Shown: piece by piece, positions 31,770 to 41,235 of the stretch
How positions within the stretch are numbered: the stretch's first letter is position 1
How the letters are laid out: each line of letters opens with the position of its first letter
Source of the DNA: Mycolicibacterium lutetiense
GTDB lineage: Bacteria; Actinomycetota; Actinomycetes; Mycobacteriales; Mycobacteriaceae
Direction of reading: 5' to 3'
Assembly (NCBI RefSeq): GCF_017876775.1
Contig: NZ_JAGIOP010000002.1
Span: 1,736,001-1,800,000, forward strand
Length of the DNA stretch: 64,000 bases
Notes under the pieces: generated by a model
Databases searched by the model: none
Seen by the model: only the letters and a program-made list of their open reading frames with translations
Told to the model about the DNA's origin: nothing
Program-made: the position numbers and the translations under genes

Positions 31770-32840
31770 TTATCCTCGAACCAGTTTCATATATACGGCC
31801 GTCATCTCCATGCGGACAGCCAGAACCGCCAGTTGTTGTTCCGGGCGCCCGGGCGACAGGGTCGTCCCGGCCTGGTCCGGCACGTCCTCGGCACCGATCA
31901 CCGCAATATCGTCAAAGCCGCTGACCCTTGCCTCCACCAGTTGTCGTTCGGTGTCGGTGATCAAGGCGAACGTAAGCATGCGGCGCGGCAGCGGTCCGTC
32001 GATCTCCTCGTCGTGGAACAGCGATCGGGCCGCGGGCAGCCCGACCGCTCCGCTGCCGATCGCGGCGAGGACGTCACCCAGTCCGGCTGCAGCCACCACT
32101 TCCCCGGCCAGGCGCAGCATCACCGTCGCCCCGTGCCGGGCCAGCGCCACCGTGGCCGGATTGTCGCCGGCCAACACGACCGCGCTGTCCGACATCCGCT
32201 CGGCCAGGGCCTTGGCCGGGTTGGTCAACAGGTCTCGCCCCGCGCTGTTGCGCAGCGCCTCGGCGTCCAATTCGTCTGCCAGCGCGGCCAGATCCACTCG
32301 CATGCCGGGATCCACCACGTGGAGTGCGGCCAGACCGGCCGCCAGATATCGGGTCAGTCCGAAGTCGTCGGGAACCCACAGCCGGGGTGCCAGCACCACC
32401 GCGCGTCCGGCCGCCACATCACGCAAGGGACCCTCGTGCGGTGCCACGATCAACACCCGGGCACCGCGGCGAACACCGGCGGCCGCCGCGTTCACCAGAG
32501 CCGGATCGCCCGGGTCGTCACCGGCCACGATCACCACGTCGAGTGCACCCAGCCACGGCGGAGTCTCGGCGACCACCACGATGGGGGATGCGATCGATGC
32601 GCTGAGTGCACCGGCCAACATGGCGCCCGCATGCTCAGCGGCGCCGCGGCCGGCAACCCAAATCACTGTGCGCGGTGGATAATCGGCGCGCAGCGGGTCG
32701 AGCACGCCCTCCGCCAGGGCCGCGGCCGTGGCCCGAACCTGGGCACCCGCCATGGCCACCGCCCGCAGCAGACCGTTGCGATCAGCGGCGAGAAGTCCGT
32801 CGCCGTCGCCCAGGTCGACCGTGGCGTCCACGGCGTTCAC
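31770..32840 (-). CDS. TobH-like/SIS-fold protein of the mannose operon
   Basis: A 356-residue protein related to Rv3256c, with a fold similar to sugar isomerase (phosphoglucose/phosphomannose isomerase-like) proteins: a Rossmann-type N-terminal half (VIWVAGRGAAEHAGAMLAGALS, VVIVAGDDPGDPALV) and a second domain ending KLVRG. The GTG start overlaps the phosphomannomutase stop by 4 bases; a longer frame to 32972 lies inside that gene and is rejected. Its biochemical role is unknown, but its fixed place between manA and pmmA implies a function in mannose metabolism. Confidence 0.78.
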   Translation of the reverse strand: MNAVDATVDLGDGDGLLAADRNGLLRAVAMAGAQVRATAAALAEGVLDPLRADYPPRTVIWVAGRGAAEHAGAMLAGALSASIASPIVVVAETPPWLGALDVVIVAGDDPGDPALVNAAAAGVRRGARVLIVAPHEGPLRDVAAGRAVVLAPRLWVPDDFGLTRYLAAGLAALHVVDPGMRVDLAALADELDAEALRNSAGRDLLTNPAKALAERMSDSAVVLAGDNPATVALARHGATVMLRLAGEVVAAAGLGDVLAAIGSGAVGLPAARSLFHDEEIDGPLPRRMLTFALITDTERQLVEARVSGFDDIAVIGAEDVPDQAGTTLSPGRPEQQLAVLAVRMEMTAVYMKLVRG

Positions 32841-34225
32841 GGCACCGGCTCGCTCACCCCACGGATCTGTGCCGAAACTGTGTCGACGAGCGTGGCGACA
32901 TCCTCGGCGGTACGGGCTTCCACGTTCAGCCGCAGTAGCGGCTCGGTGTTCGACGTGCGCAGGTTGAACCAACGCCCCTCACCGAGATCGACGGTGACGC
33001 CGTCGAGGTGGTCGATGGACTGGATCGAGCTGCCGAACGATTTCAGTACGGCTTCCACACACGCCGGTGCATCGCTCACGGTGAAGTTGATCTCGCCGGA
33101 CGCCTCATACCGCTGATAGTCCGCCATGAATTCCGAGAGCGGGCGGTCCTGCTCGCCGAGTGCGGCCAACACGTGCAGTGCCGCGAGCATGCCCGAATCG
33201 GCGCCCCAGAAGTCACGGAAGTAGTAGTGCGCCGAGTGTTCCCCACCGAAGATGGCGCCCGTCTCTGCCATCAGTCCCTTGATGTAGGAATGCCCGACGC
33301 GGGACCGCACCGGAGTGCCGCCACGCTCGATCACCAGCTCGGGAACCGCACGCGAGGTGATCAGGTTGTGGATCACCGTGGCACCGATCTCGCGGTTGAG
33401 CTCACGGGCGGCTACCAGTGCGGTCACCGCCGACGGCGATACCGGGCGCCCGAGTTCGTCGACCACGAAGCAGCGGTCGGCGTCACCGTCGAACGCCAGG
33501 CCGATATCGGCACCGCTCGCCAACACGTGGGCCTGCAGGTCGATGAGGTTGGCGGGGTTCAGCGGATTGGCCTCGTGATTGGGGAAGCTGCCGTCGAGTT
33601 CGAAGAACAGCGGGAGAATCGTGACGCCCGGGATCCGCCCGAGCACCGCGGGCGTGGTGTGGCCGGCCATGCCGTTGCCCGCATCGACGGCGATCCGCAG
33701 CGGCCGCAGCGCGCTCAGATCGACCAGGGACCGAAGGAAGTCGCCGTAGTCCGTCAGCACGTCACGATCGGAGCTCACGCCGGCCGGGCCGTCATGGGCC
33801 GGCACCCCGGCGATCACCTCGTCGGAAATGACCGTCAGCCCGGTGTCCTTGCCCACCGGCTTGGCCCCGGCTCGGCACAGTTTGATCCCGTTGTACGCGG
33901 CCGGGTTGTGACTGGCGGTGAACATCGCTCCGGGGCAGTCCAGCAGACCCGAGGCGAAATACAGCTGATCGGTGGAGGCCAGCCCGATGCGGACCACGTC
34001 CAGCCCCTGGGCCATCACGCCGTCGGCGAAGGCGGCCGACAGCGAAGGCGAGCTCTCCCGCATGTCATAGCCGATCACCACCTGTGCGGCGCCCTCGGCG
34101 CGGACCAGCCGAGCGAAGGCACCACCGACCTCGGCCACGAACGCCTCATCGATCTGACTGCCGACCAGCCCTCGGACGTCATAGGCCTTGATGACATCGT
34201 GAACGGCCGCCGCTGGCCTAGACAT
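32837..34225 (-). CDS. pmmA: Phosphomannomutase/phosphoglucomutase
   Basis: A 462-residue alpha-D-phosphohexomutase (Rv3257c, also called manB). The phosphoserine loop is MFTASHNPAAYNGIK, the magnesium loop is AFDGDADRCF, the sugar-binding loop is FGGEHSAHYYF and the phosphate-binding loop is RTSNTEPLLRLNVE. It converts mannose-6-phosphate to mannose-1-phosphate, the substrate of the guanylyltransferase encoded at 40156-41235. The ATG at 34225 opens MSRPAAAVHDVIKAYDVRG. First gene of the pmmA-tobH-manA operon. Confidence 0.94.
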   Translation of the reverse strand: MSRPAAAVHDVIKAYDVRGLVGSQIDEAFVAEVGGAFARLVRAEGAAQVVIGYDMRESSPSLSAAFADGVMAQGLDVVRIGLASTDQLYFASGLLDCPGAMFTASHNPAAYNGIKLCRAGAKPVGKDTGLTVISDEVIAGVPAHDGPAGVSSDRDVLTDYGDFLRSLVDLSALRPLRIAVDAGNGMAGHTTPAVLGRIPGVTILPLFFELDGSFPNHEANPLNPANLIDLQAHVLASGADIGLAFDGDADRCFVVDELGRPVSPSAVTALVAARELNREIGATVIHNLITSRAVPELVIERGGTPVRSRVGHSYIKGLMAETGAIFGGEHSAHYYFRDFWGADSGMLAALHVLAALGEQDRPLSEFMADYQRYEASGEINFTVSDAPACVEAVLKSFGSSIQSIDHLDGVTVDLGEGRWFNLRTSNTEPLLRLNVEARTAEDVATLVDTVSAQIRGVSEPVP

Positions 34226-34322
34226 ATAGCTCCTTGTGAAACGGGATCGTTGGCGCCAGCCTAACCGTCGGGCGGCGTCGACACGCTCACTACTCTTGGG
34301 CCGGTCGACGTCTAATCAGGTC

Positions 34323-34742
34323 TTAATCGGTGGGATCAGGCAACACCCGCAGGTGCCCGCGTCGGCGGCCGTTGGTCTCGGCGGGACGTGCCTGCGGCGC
34401 CATCATCGCGCTGGCGCCCACACCTGCGGAGGGATCGGAGAATCCGGCCACCACCCCGCCGCGGGGAACCGCACCTGCCTGCCCTTCCCGGACCGCGTCG
34501 GCCAGTGCCACCAGATCGTCCTCGTCGGGATGGGTGGGCAACGGACCGGCATGACGGACCAACTCCCAGCCTCTGGGCGCGGTGATGCGGCCGGCGTGGC
34601 CGACACAAAGGTCCCAGGAGTGGGGTTCAGACACCGTGGCCAGAGGTCCGACTACCGCCGTGGAGTCGGAGTAGACGAAGGTCAACGTCGCCACGGCGTA
34701 GTGCGGGCACCCGGGCCGGCAGCAGCGACGGGGAACATTCAC
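34323..34742 (-). CDS. DUF3499 protein (Rv3258c-like)
   Basis: A 139-residue actinobacterial protein starting at GTG. The N-terminal half has conserved Cys and His residues (CCRPGCPHYA, LCVGHA) that could bind zinc, together with the segment AVATLTFVYSDSTAVVGPLA. The C-terminal half is Gly/Pro-rich and ends RRGHLRVLPDPTD. It lies between pmmA and the Rv3259-like gene as in H37Rv. Function unknown; no enzyme motif. Confidence 0.78.
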   Translation of the reverse strand: MNVPRRCCRPGCPHYAVATLTFVYSDSTAVVGPLATVSEPHSWDLCVGHAGRITAPRGWELVRHAGPLPTHPDEDDLVALADAVREGQAGAVPRGGVVAGFSDPSAGVGASAMMAPQARPAETNGRRRGHLRVLPDPTD

Positions 34743-34830
34743 GCATCAGAGATTACTTTGGACGATCGCTGTCCGGTGCCGGACACGCGCAGCCGTCGGG
34801 TCCAGATCCCGAACCGTTACGATCATCGCC

Positions 34831-35295
34831 GTGGCTCAGCGCAACCCATGGCGATCGCGTCGCGGCCGCGATATGCGCGGACCGCTGCTTCCGCGCTCGG
34901 TTCCCGGCTGGCGTAGCCGTGCCGAGCGGTTCGACATGGCGGTGCTCGAGGCCTATGAGCCGATCGAGCGGCGGTGGGCGTCGCGGATCAAAGATCTCGA
35001 TGTCGCCGTCGATGAGATACCGCGGATGTCCCCGAAAGATCCCGACAGTGTGCAATGGCCACCCGAGGTCATCGCCGATGGCCCGATCGCGTTGGCGCGG
35101 CTGATACCTGCTGGGGTTGACGTCAGAGGAAATGCGACCCGGGCTCGAATTGTCTTGTTCCGCAAGCCCATCGAGCGCCGGGTCAAAGGATCCGATGAGC
35201 TAGCAGACCTGCTGCATGAAATCCTGGTGGCCCAAGTGGCCACCTATTTGGGAGTCGAACCGTCAGTCATCGACCCAACGATCGACGACGACTGA
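34831..35295 (+). CDS. Zincin-fold (Rv3259-like) protein with lost metal site
   Basis: A 154-residue protein related to the small minimal-gluzincin family (PF06262-type, Rv3259). In active-looking relatives the helix reads LVHExxHxxG; here the corresponding stretch is LVAQVATYLGV (about residues 132-142), so the zinc ligands and catalytic Glu are replaced. The body of the fold (IARLIPAGVDVRGNATRARIVLFRKPIERR) is kept. It starts at GTG; an in-frame ATG at 34876 would remove 15 basic residues. Divergent from DUF3499 and convergent with whiB2. Probably a non-enzymatic or binding protein. Confidence 0.68.
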   Translation: MAQRNPWRSRRGRDMRGPLLPRSVPGWRSRAERFDMAVLEAYEPIERRWASRIKDLDVAVDEIPRMSPKDPDSVQWPPEVIADGPIALARLIPAGVDVRGNATRARIVLFRKPIERRVKGSDELADLLHEILVAQVATYLGVEPSVIDPTIDDD

Positions 35296-35304
35296 CGTCA
35301 AGCG

Positions 35305-35706
35305 TCAGATGATGCCGCGTTTGAGCCGGCGACGCTCCCGTTCGGACAATCCTCCCCAGATACCGAAGCGCTCATCGTGCGCGAGCGCGTACTCCAAGCA
35401 GGCATCCTTGACTTCGCAGCCCAGGCAGATGCGCTTGGCCTCGCGGGTAGACCCGCCCTTCTCCGGGAAGAACGCCTCCGGGTCGGTCTGCGCGCAGAGC
35501 GCACGTTCCTGCCATTGGTCGTCTTCGTCTTCCGGATCCACATCAATGTGTTCGGGAACCGAACTCACCGGGACCAGACTCAGTTGAGGGCGTCCTGCCC
35601 CCATCGGTGTCATTCCCGTGTTGATGTGCGGTGCGTTGTCTACCGAGCCGAGTAGCCGATCGTCAAATCGGACCACATGATCGAAATCGCCGCTCTCATA
35701 AGACAT
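35305..35706 (-). CDS. whiB2: WhiB2 (WhmD) iron-sulfur transcription factor
   Basis: A 133-residue Wbl protein. The 4Fe-4S cluster ligands are C71, C94, C97 and C103 (CxxC in ICLGCEVKDAC), followed by the turn GIWGG at 115-119 and a basic C-terminal RRRLKRG that contacts DNA. It is the homologue of M. smegmatis WhmD, essential for septation, and acts with the primary sigma factor. The ATG at 35706 follows AGGAGGCGGGGG; the extra 6 codons upstream are not used. It is divergent from fbiA; the 294-base gap contains the 8-base palindrome ACACGTGT at 35855-35862. Confidence 0.95.
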   Translation of the reverse strand: MSYESGDFDHVVRFDDRLLGSVDNAPHINTGMTPMGAGRPQLSLVPVSSVPEHIDVDPEDEDDQWQERALCAQTDPEAFFPEKGGSTREAKRICLGCEVKDACLEYALAHDERFGIWGGLSERERRRLKRGII

Positions 35707-36000
35707 TTTCCCCCGCCTCCTCACTCGGTCTCATAGATCCTAAGTGGAGCCCCACTATTGCGATGCGCGGTCACTCCATTCGAACAGTTGATCGAATCTC
35801 GGTCCGCGACACCGGAATCGGTCACCAACCGGGAAATGACACAACTGTGATTACACACGTGTTAGCTGCCAGGGTCAAGCGCCAGAGCGCGAATTCATAC
35901 CATCTCGTTATGTCAAATCGGCGCGTCGCGACATCGGCGTGTCCTGCCCGTGACGACGTCGTTTCCATCCGCACGCCCTCAACGCCTAGGGTCGGACGTT

Positions 36001-36984
36001 GTGAGGATCACCGTTCTGGTCGGCGGCGTCGGAGGCGCCCGGTTTTTGCTGGGAGTACAGCACCTGTTGGGCCTCGGCCAATTCGCGGAGACCGACAGCA
36101 AGCATGAACTCACCGCGATCGTGAACGTCGGTGACGACGCCTGGATGCACGGCGTCCGGATCTGCCCGGACCTCGATACCTGCATGTACACGCTGGGCGG
36201 CGGTATCGATCCCGTACGTGGCTGGGGCCACCGCGACGAGACCTGGCACGCCAAGGAGGAACTCGCCGCATACGGCGTACAACCCGACTGGTTCGGCCTC
36301 GGCGATCGGGACCTCGCCACCCATCTGGTCCGTACCCAGATGCTGCGCGCCGGCTACCCACTGTCACAGGTCACCGAGGCATTGTGTAAGCGCTGGTCAC
36401 CGGGCGCAAAGTTGCTGCCGGTCACCGACGACCGCAGTGAGACACACGTAGTGATCACCGATCCGGAGGACGGTGCCAAGCGGGCGATCCACTTCCAGGA
36501 GTGGTGGGTGCGTTACCGCGCACAGGTGCCCTCGCACAGCTTTGCGTTCGTCGGTGCGGAACAGGCAACCGCCGCGCCGGGCGTCACCGAGGCGATCGCC
36601 GAGGCGGACGTGGTGTTGCTGGCGCCGTCAAATCCGGTCGTGAGCATCGGACCGATCCTGCAGATCCCCGGTGTCCGCGGCGCGCTGCGCTCGACCAAGG
36701 CGCCGGTGGTCGGCTACTCCCCCATCATCAATGGAAAACCGTTGCGTGGCATGGCAGATGAGTGCCTGTCCATCATCGGGGTGGAATCCACCTCATCGGC
36801 CGTCGGTCAGCACTTCGGGGCCCGGTCGGGCACCGGGATCCTGGACGGTTGGCTGGTACACGAAGGCGACCAGGCCGAGATCGAGGGGGTTCGGGTGCGT
36901 GCAGTGCCCCTGCTGATGACGGACCCGCCTACGACCGCCGAGATGGTGCGGGCCGGCCTTGATCTCGCAGGCGTTCGGCTGTGA
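36001..36984 (+). CDS. fbiA: 2-phospho-L-lactate transferase FbiA (cofactor F420 synthesis)
   Basis: A 327-residue enzyme that joins the activated phospholactate/phosphoenolpyruvyl group to Fo to give (dehydro-)F420-0. The nucleotide-binding N-terminus is [20 protein letters not shown]; the conserved segments [19 protein letters not shown] and [13 protein letters not shown] follow. The GTG at 36001 matches the start of known FbiA (331 residues in H37Rv), so the 17 extra upstream codons are rejected. Its stop overlaps the fbiB start by 4 bases. Matches Rv3261. Confidence 0.94.
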   Translation: MRITVLVGGVGGARFLLGVQHLLGLGQFAETDSKHELTAIVNVGDDAWMHGVRICPDLDTCMYTLGGGIDPVRGWGHRDETWHAKEELAAYGVQPDWFGLGDRDLATHLVRTQMLRAGYPLSQVTEALCKRWSPGAKLLPVTDDRSETHVVITDPEDGAKRAIHFQEWWVRYRAQVPSHSFAFVGAEQATAAPGVTEAIAEADVVLLAPSNPVVSIGPILQIPGVRGALRSTKAPVVGYSPIINGKPLRGMADECLSIIGVESTSSAVGQHFGARSGTGILDGWLVHEGDQAEIEGVRVRAVPLLMTDPPTTAEMVRAGLDLAGVRL

Positions 36985-38336
36985 CCACCGGGGTGCACAC
37001 CGAGCACGGATCCGCCGGCCGGGTAGAGATTCTCCCGGTACCGGGGCTTCCCGAGTTCCGTCCCGGAGATGATCTGGCCGCTGCCCTCGCCGAGGCGGCA
37101 CCATGGTTGCGCGACGGGGATGTGCTGGTCATCACCAGCAAGATCGTGTCCAAGTGCGAAGGCCGCATCGTCACGGCCCCTTCCGATCCCGACGAGCGGG
37201 ACGCCATGCGGCGCAAACTCATCGACGGCGAGGCGGTTCGCGTACTGGCACGTAAGGGTCGCACCTTCATCACCGAGAACGCCTTCGGACTGGTCCAGGC
37301 CGCCGCCGGCGTCGACGGATCCAATGTCGACTCGAACGAGTTGGCACTGCTGCCCATCGATCCCGACAGCAGCGCGCAGGCGTTGCGCGAAGGCCTGCGT
37401 GAACGGTTCGGCATCACCGTCGCTGTCGTGATCACCGACACCATGGGCCGTGCCTGGCGAAACGGCCAAGCCGATTTCGCGATCGGCGCATCCGGGCTCA
37501 CCGTGCTGCACGGTTACGCGGGCGCGTACGACCGGCACGGCAACGAACTACTGGTCACCGAAGTCGCGGTGGCCGACGAGATCGCCGCCGCAGCCGATCT
37601 GGTGAAAGGCAAACTCACCGCGATCCCGGTCGCAGTGGTGCGCGGTCTGGAACTGACCGATGACGGGTCGAACGGCCGCACACTGGTCCGCTCCGGTGAG
37701 GACGATCTGTTCTGGCTCGGGACCGCCGAGGCAATCCAGATGGGACGCAGCCAAGCCCAGCTACTGCGTCGCTCGGTGCGCAGTTTCTCCGATGAGCCGG
37801 TCGATCACGCACTCATCGAAGCCGCCGTCAGCGAGGCGCTCACCGCGCCCGCGCCGCATCACACCCGCCCGGTGCGCTTCGTCTGGCTACAGGACGGTGC
37901 CACCCGCGTGCGACTGCTGGACCGGATGAAAGACCAGTGGCGCACCGATCTCACCGGCGACGGCCGAGATCCCGAGTCCGTCGAGCGGCGGGTGAATCGC
38001 GGTCAGATCCTGTACGACGCTCCGGAACTGGTGATTCCCTTCATGGTTCCCGACGGAGCCCACAGCTATCCAGACGACGCGCGCACTCAGGCCGAGCACA
38101 CCATGTTCACCGTTGCCGTAGGCGCGGCCGTGCAGGCCCTCCTGGTGGCGCTGGCGGTGCGTGAGGTGGGCAGCTGCTGGATCGGCTCCACGATCTTCGC
38201 CGGCGATCTGGTCCGTTCCGAGCTCGATCTTCCGGCGGATTGGGAGCCCTTGGGAGCCATCGCGATCGGTCACTCCGCTGATCCGCCATCGCCCCGCGAC
38301 CCGGTGCCCACCGACGGCCTGCTGGTTGTGAAGTGA
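36981..38336 (+). CDS. fbiB: F420-0:gamma-glutamyl ligase/oxidoreductase FbiB
   Basis: A 451-residue fusion. Residues 15-245 are the CofE-like gamma-glutamyl ligase ([44 protein letters not shown]). Residues 260-451 form an FMN-binding nitroreductase-fold domain ([12 protein letters not shown] to the end), which reduces dehydro-F420-0. It adds the poly-glutamate tail to F420. Start GTG overlaps the fbiA stop, and its own stop overlaps the NUDIX gene start (GTGA). Matches Rv3262. Confidence 0.95.
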   Translation: MTTGVHTEHGSAGRVEILPVPGLPEFRPGDDLAAALAEAAPWLRDGDVLVITSKIVSKCEGRIVTAPSDPDERDAMRRKLIDGEAVRVLARKGRTFITENAFGLVQAAAGVDGSNVDSNELALLPIDPDSSAQALREGLRERFGITVAVVITDTMGRAWRNGQADFAIGASGLTVLHGYAGAYDRHGNELLVTEVAVADEIAAAADLVKGKLTAIPVAVVRGLELTDDGSNGRTLVRSGEDDLFWLGTAEAIQMGRSQAQLLRRSVRSFSDEPVDHALIEAAVSEALTAPAPHHTRPVRFVWLQDGATRVRLLDRMKDQWRTDLTGDGRDPESVERRVNRGQILYDAPELVIPFMVPDGAHSYPDDARTQAEHTMFTVAVGAAVQALLVALAVREVGSCWIGSTIFAGDLVRSELDLPADWEPLGAIAIGHSADPPSPRDPVPTDGLLVVK

Positions 38337-38881
38337 GCGCCGAGAGCCTGCATGCGTCCACCGTCGAGGTGCTGACGCATTGGCAGACAGCCGATCCCGG
38401 TCAGGACACGCTGCGCCACGCGGTGCTGTCATTTCTGGCCGCCCGTCCCGATGCCTGCCTGCGGTCATGCGTGCCCGGACACATCACCGGTTCGGCACTG
38501 GTCGTCGACCACACCGGCACCCGGACGTTGCTCACCCTGCATCCGCGCTTCGGCCGCTGGCTGCAACTCGGCGGACACTGCGAGGAAACGGATTCCGACA
38601 TTCGCGCCGCCGCGCTGCGCGAGGCCACCGAGGAGTCCGGGATCACCGGGCTCACCGTCGACCCGCAATTGGCCGCGCTGCACGTGCATCCGGTGACCTG
38701 CTCGCTGGGGGTGCCGACCCGTCACCTCGACATGCAGTTCGTGGTCCGGGCGCCCGAAGGCGCCGAGATCGCCTGCAGCGATGAGTCTTTGGATCTGCGC
38801 TGGTGGCCACTGGATGCGCTGCCCGAGGGCACCGACTTCGGCCTGCAGCAACTGGCCGACTCTGTCACCGGAACCGTCTAG
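38333..38881 (+). CDS. NUDIX hydrolase coupled to fbiAB
   Basis: A 182-residue protein with a complete NUDIX box at about 80-102 ([25 protein letters not shown]), preceded by [16 protein letters not shown] enzymes cleave nucleoside diphosphate derivatives. The GTG start lies inside the fbiB stop, so translation is coupled to the F420 genes, suggesting a link such as removal of a nucleotide by-product or proofreading of an activated intermediate. The real substrate is unknown. H37Rv has a different gene (Rv3263) after fbiB. Confidence 0.84.
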   Translation: MSAESLHASTVEVLTHWQTADPGQDTLRHAVLSFLAARPDACLRSCVPGHITGSALVVDHTGTRTLLTLHPRFGRWLQLGGHCEETDSDIRAAALREATEESGITGLTVDPQLAALHVHPVTCSLGVPTRHLDMQFVVRAPEGAEIACSDESLDLRWWPLDALPEGTDFGLQQLADSVTGTV

Positions 38882-38890
38882 TCTGGGCCG

Positions 38891-39727
38891 GTGAACCCGG
38901 AGCGCAGGACCATCGTCATCACCGGTGCCAGCGACGGCGTCGGTGCCGCAGCCGCCCGCCAGTTGAGCCGGCGAGGCGACAATGTCGTGGTGGTGGGCCG
39001 GTCCCCCAGCAAGACCGCGGCGGTGGCCGGTGCACTTGGCGCCGACTACCTCGTTGCCGACTTCGCCGAACTCGGCCAGGTCCGCGACCTGGCCACCCAG
39101 TTGCTGGATCGGTATCCGCGCATCGACGTACTGGCCAACAATGCCGGCGGCATCATGAGTGGAACCCGGCAGGCGACCGTCGACGGCTTCGAGAAGACCT
39201 TCCAGGTCAACCATCTGGCCCCGTTCCTGCTGACCACCCTGCTGCTGGATCGCCTGATCGCGGCCGGGGCATCGGTGATCAACACGTCCAGTGTCGGCAA
39301 CCGGCTGTTCGGCCACATCGACATCACCGACCTGAACCACGAACGCGGATTCAAGGCGCAGAAGGCGTACGGCGACGCCAAGCTGGCCAACATCCTGTTC
39401 ACCAAGGAACTGCACCGCCGTTACCACTCGGCAGGGATCTCCACGGCGGCGTTCCACCCGGGCTCGGTGGCGTCGAACTTCGGCGCCGAGGCCAACAACC
39501 CGGCCTTGGAACTCGCCTACCGCACACCGCTGAAGAAGCTCATCCTGATCAGCCCGGACAAGGGGGCAGATCAGTTGGTATGGCTGACCACGTCGACCCC
39601 AGGCTCCGACTGGACCTCCGGAGAGTACTACGCCCGGCGCAAACCCGGCCGGCCGAACAAACAGGCCCACGATCCTGTTCTGGCACAACAACTCTGGGAT
39701 CGCAGCCTGGAGATGGTCAGCACCTAA
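38891..39727 (+). CDS. Short-chain dehydrogenase/reductase
   Basis: A 278-residue SDR starting at GTG 9 bases after the NUDIX gene. The cofactor motif TGASDGVG, the structural NNAGG, the catalytic Ser in INTSSVGN and the YGDAKLAN (YxxxK) motif are all intact. It resembles the extended retinol-dehydrogenase/WW-oxidoreductase-like branch that uses NADP. Oxidises or reduces a hydroxyl/carbonyl compound, substrate unknown. Its stop overlaps the convergent DUF732 gene by 4 bases. Confidence 0.85.
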   Translation: MNPERRTIVITGASDGVGAAAARQLSRRGDNVVVVGRSPSKTAAVAGALGADYLVADFAELGQVRDLATQLLDRYPRIDVLANNAGGIMSGTRQATVDGFEKTFQVNHLAPFLLTTLLLDRLIAAGASVINTSSVGNRLFGHIDITDLNHERGFKAQKAYGDAKLANILFTKELHRRYHSAGISTAAFHPGSVASNFGAEANNPALELAYRTPLKKLILISPDKGADQLVWLTTSTPGSDWTSGEYYARRKPGRPNKQAHDPVLAQQLWDRSLEMVST

Positions 39728-40065
39728 CCCGGGGCCTGCGTGCAGTACGCCCGGCGGGCGGCACGCAGCGCGACCGCGGTCTGCTGAGGTGTGGCCGCGT
39801 ACTGGCCTGCCATCTGGTCGATCACCGCCTGTGCGGGTGTCCCGGTGTAGAGCAGGCGGCACATCTCCCGACCGACCAACAGCAACTGGTCGTCATCGCC
39901 GGGGAACACACCGCGCGTGGCCTTGAGATAGTTGGTGTCTTGAGCGGTCAGCGGTATCGGCCAGGCCCCAGCCTCCGGAGCGGTGGCCCCCAAAACCGCT
40001 CCAAGCACCAACACTGCCGTGATCGGCGCCAACGCATTGCGCCGCAGTCCCTTGAACAACCCCAT
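39724..40065 (-). CDS. Small secreted DUF732 protein
   Basis: A 113-residue protein with a Sec signal peptide (about residues 1-34, hydrophobic ITAVLVLGAVLGATAPEAGA) and a mature domain with two Cys (REMCRLL and RAYCTQ) that could form one disulfide. The pattern DTNYLKATRGVFPGDDDQLLLVGREMC is typical of mycobacterial DUF732 proteins, which are exported and of unknown function. The start has the strong ribosome site GGGGAGGG. The longer frame to 40119 has no support. Confidence 0.82.
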   Translation of the reverse strand: MGLFKGLRRNALAPITAVLVLGAVLGATAPEAGAWPIPLTAQDTNYLKATRGVFPGDDDQLLLVGREMCRLLYTGTPAQAVIDQMAGQYAATPQQTAVALRAARRAYCTQAPG

Positions 40066-40155
40066 GGCCCTCCCCTTTCGCCAATCAAAGCGTAAGGGGC
40101 GACGGGGTCCGGCAAACACACTTTTATCAAGGCCGAGACGGCGCTTTCTGACGCC

Positions 40156-41235
40156 TCAGACGTCAGTCGAGTACCGGATACCGCCGTCGGGAATGGCCAC
40201 CCCGGGCCACACCCTGGCACCACGCAACAGTTCGCAGCGGGCACCGATGTCGGCGCCGTCACCGATCACGCCGTCGCGGATCAGTGCCCGCGGGCCGATG
40301 CGCGCTCCGAAGCCGACGATCGAACGTTCGATCACCGCACCGGCTTCCACGCGCACCCCGTCGAAGATCACCGCGCCGTCGAGACGTGCCCCGGCGCCGA
40401 TCTCGGCACCGCGGCCGACCACCGTGCCACCGATCAGCAATGCCCCCGGAGCGACCGCCGCACCTTCGTGGACCAGGGACTCACCGCGCTGGCCGTTGAG
40501 CGCAGGCGACGGTGCGATGCCACGAACCAGATCGGCGGAGCCGCGCACGAAATCCTCGGGCGTGCCCATGTCCCGCCAGTAGGAGGCGTCGACATACCCG
40601 CACACCTTCAGCCCATCGGCGAGTAGGCCGGGGAACACCTCGCGTTCGACCGACACCGGCCGGCCCTTCGGAATCTGGTCGATGACATGCTTTTTGAACA
40701 CATAGCAGCCGGCGTTGATCTGGTCGGTCGGCGGATCCTGGGTCTTTTCCAGGAATGCCGTCACGCGGGCGTCGGCATCGGTGGGTACGCAGCCGAACGC
40801 GCGCGGGTCACTGACGCGCACCAGATGCAGCGTGAGGTCGGCCTGCTGGGTGTCATGCGATTCAAGCAACGCACCGAGGTCGGCTGCCGACAACACGTCG
40901 CCGTTGAACACCATTGCCGTGTCGTAGCGCAGCTTGTCCGCCACGTTGGCAATGGCACCACCGGTGCCGAGTGCCTCGGTCTCGGTGACGTATTCGATTT
41001 CGAGCCCCAGTTCGGAGCCGTCACCGAACGCCTCCTCGAAAACCTCGGCCTTGTACGAGGTGCCCATCACGACGTGTTTGATGCCGGCCGCGGCGATCCG
41101 GGCCAGCAGATGGGTCAGGAACGGCACGCCCGCCGTCGGCAACATCGGCTTGGGCGCCGAGAGGGTCAGGGGCCGCAGCCTGGTGCCTCGTCCACCGACG
41201 AGGACGACAGCGTCCACCTCCGCGGGATTGATCAC
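40156..41235 (-). CDS. manB: Mannose-1-phosphate guanylyltransferase (GDP-mannose pyrophosphorylase)
   Basis: A 359-residue nucleotidyltransferase with the signature VLVGGRGTRLRPLT near the N-terminus, the FNGDVL metal site, a catalytic Lys region, and C-terminal left-handed beta-helix hexapeptide repeats (LIGGTVVGRGAEIGAGARL and similar). It makes GDP-mannose, the donor for mannosylation of lipids and proteins. In H37Rv the gene Rv3264c was named manB/mmpA; the function is firm, the symbol is historical. The GTG start overlaps the wbbL stop by 4 bases, forming the rmlD-wbbL-manB operon. Confidence 0.94.
   Translation of the reverse strand: MINPAEVDAVVLVGGRGTRLRPLTLSAPKPMLPTAGVPFLTHLLARIAAAGIKHVVMGTSYKAEVFEEAFGDGSELGLEIEYVTETEALGTGGAIANVADKLRYDTAMVFNGDVLSAADLGALLESHDTQQADLTLHLVRVSDPRAFGCVPTDADARVTAFLEKTQDPPTDQINAGCYVFKKHVIDQIPKGRPVSVEREVFPGLLADGLKVCGYVDASYWRDMGTPEDFVRGSADLVRGIAPSPALNGQRGESLVHEGAAVAPGALLIGGTVVGRGAEIGAGARLDGAVIFDGVRVEAGAVIERSIVGFGARIGPRALIRDGVIGDGADIGARCELLRGARVWPGVAIPDGGIRYSTDV

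Noticed and set aside
35855..35862. ACACGTGT palindrome as a proven regulator site for whiB2
   Set aside because: An 8-base palindrome alone is too short to assign to any regulator, and no second copy or consensus match was seen.
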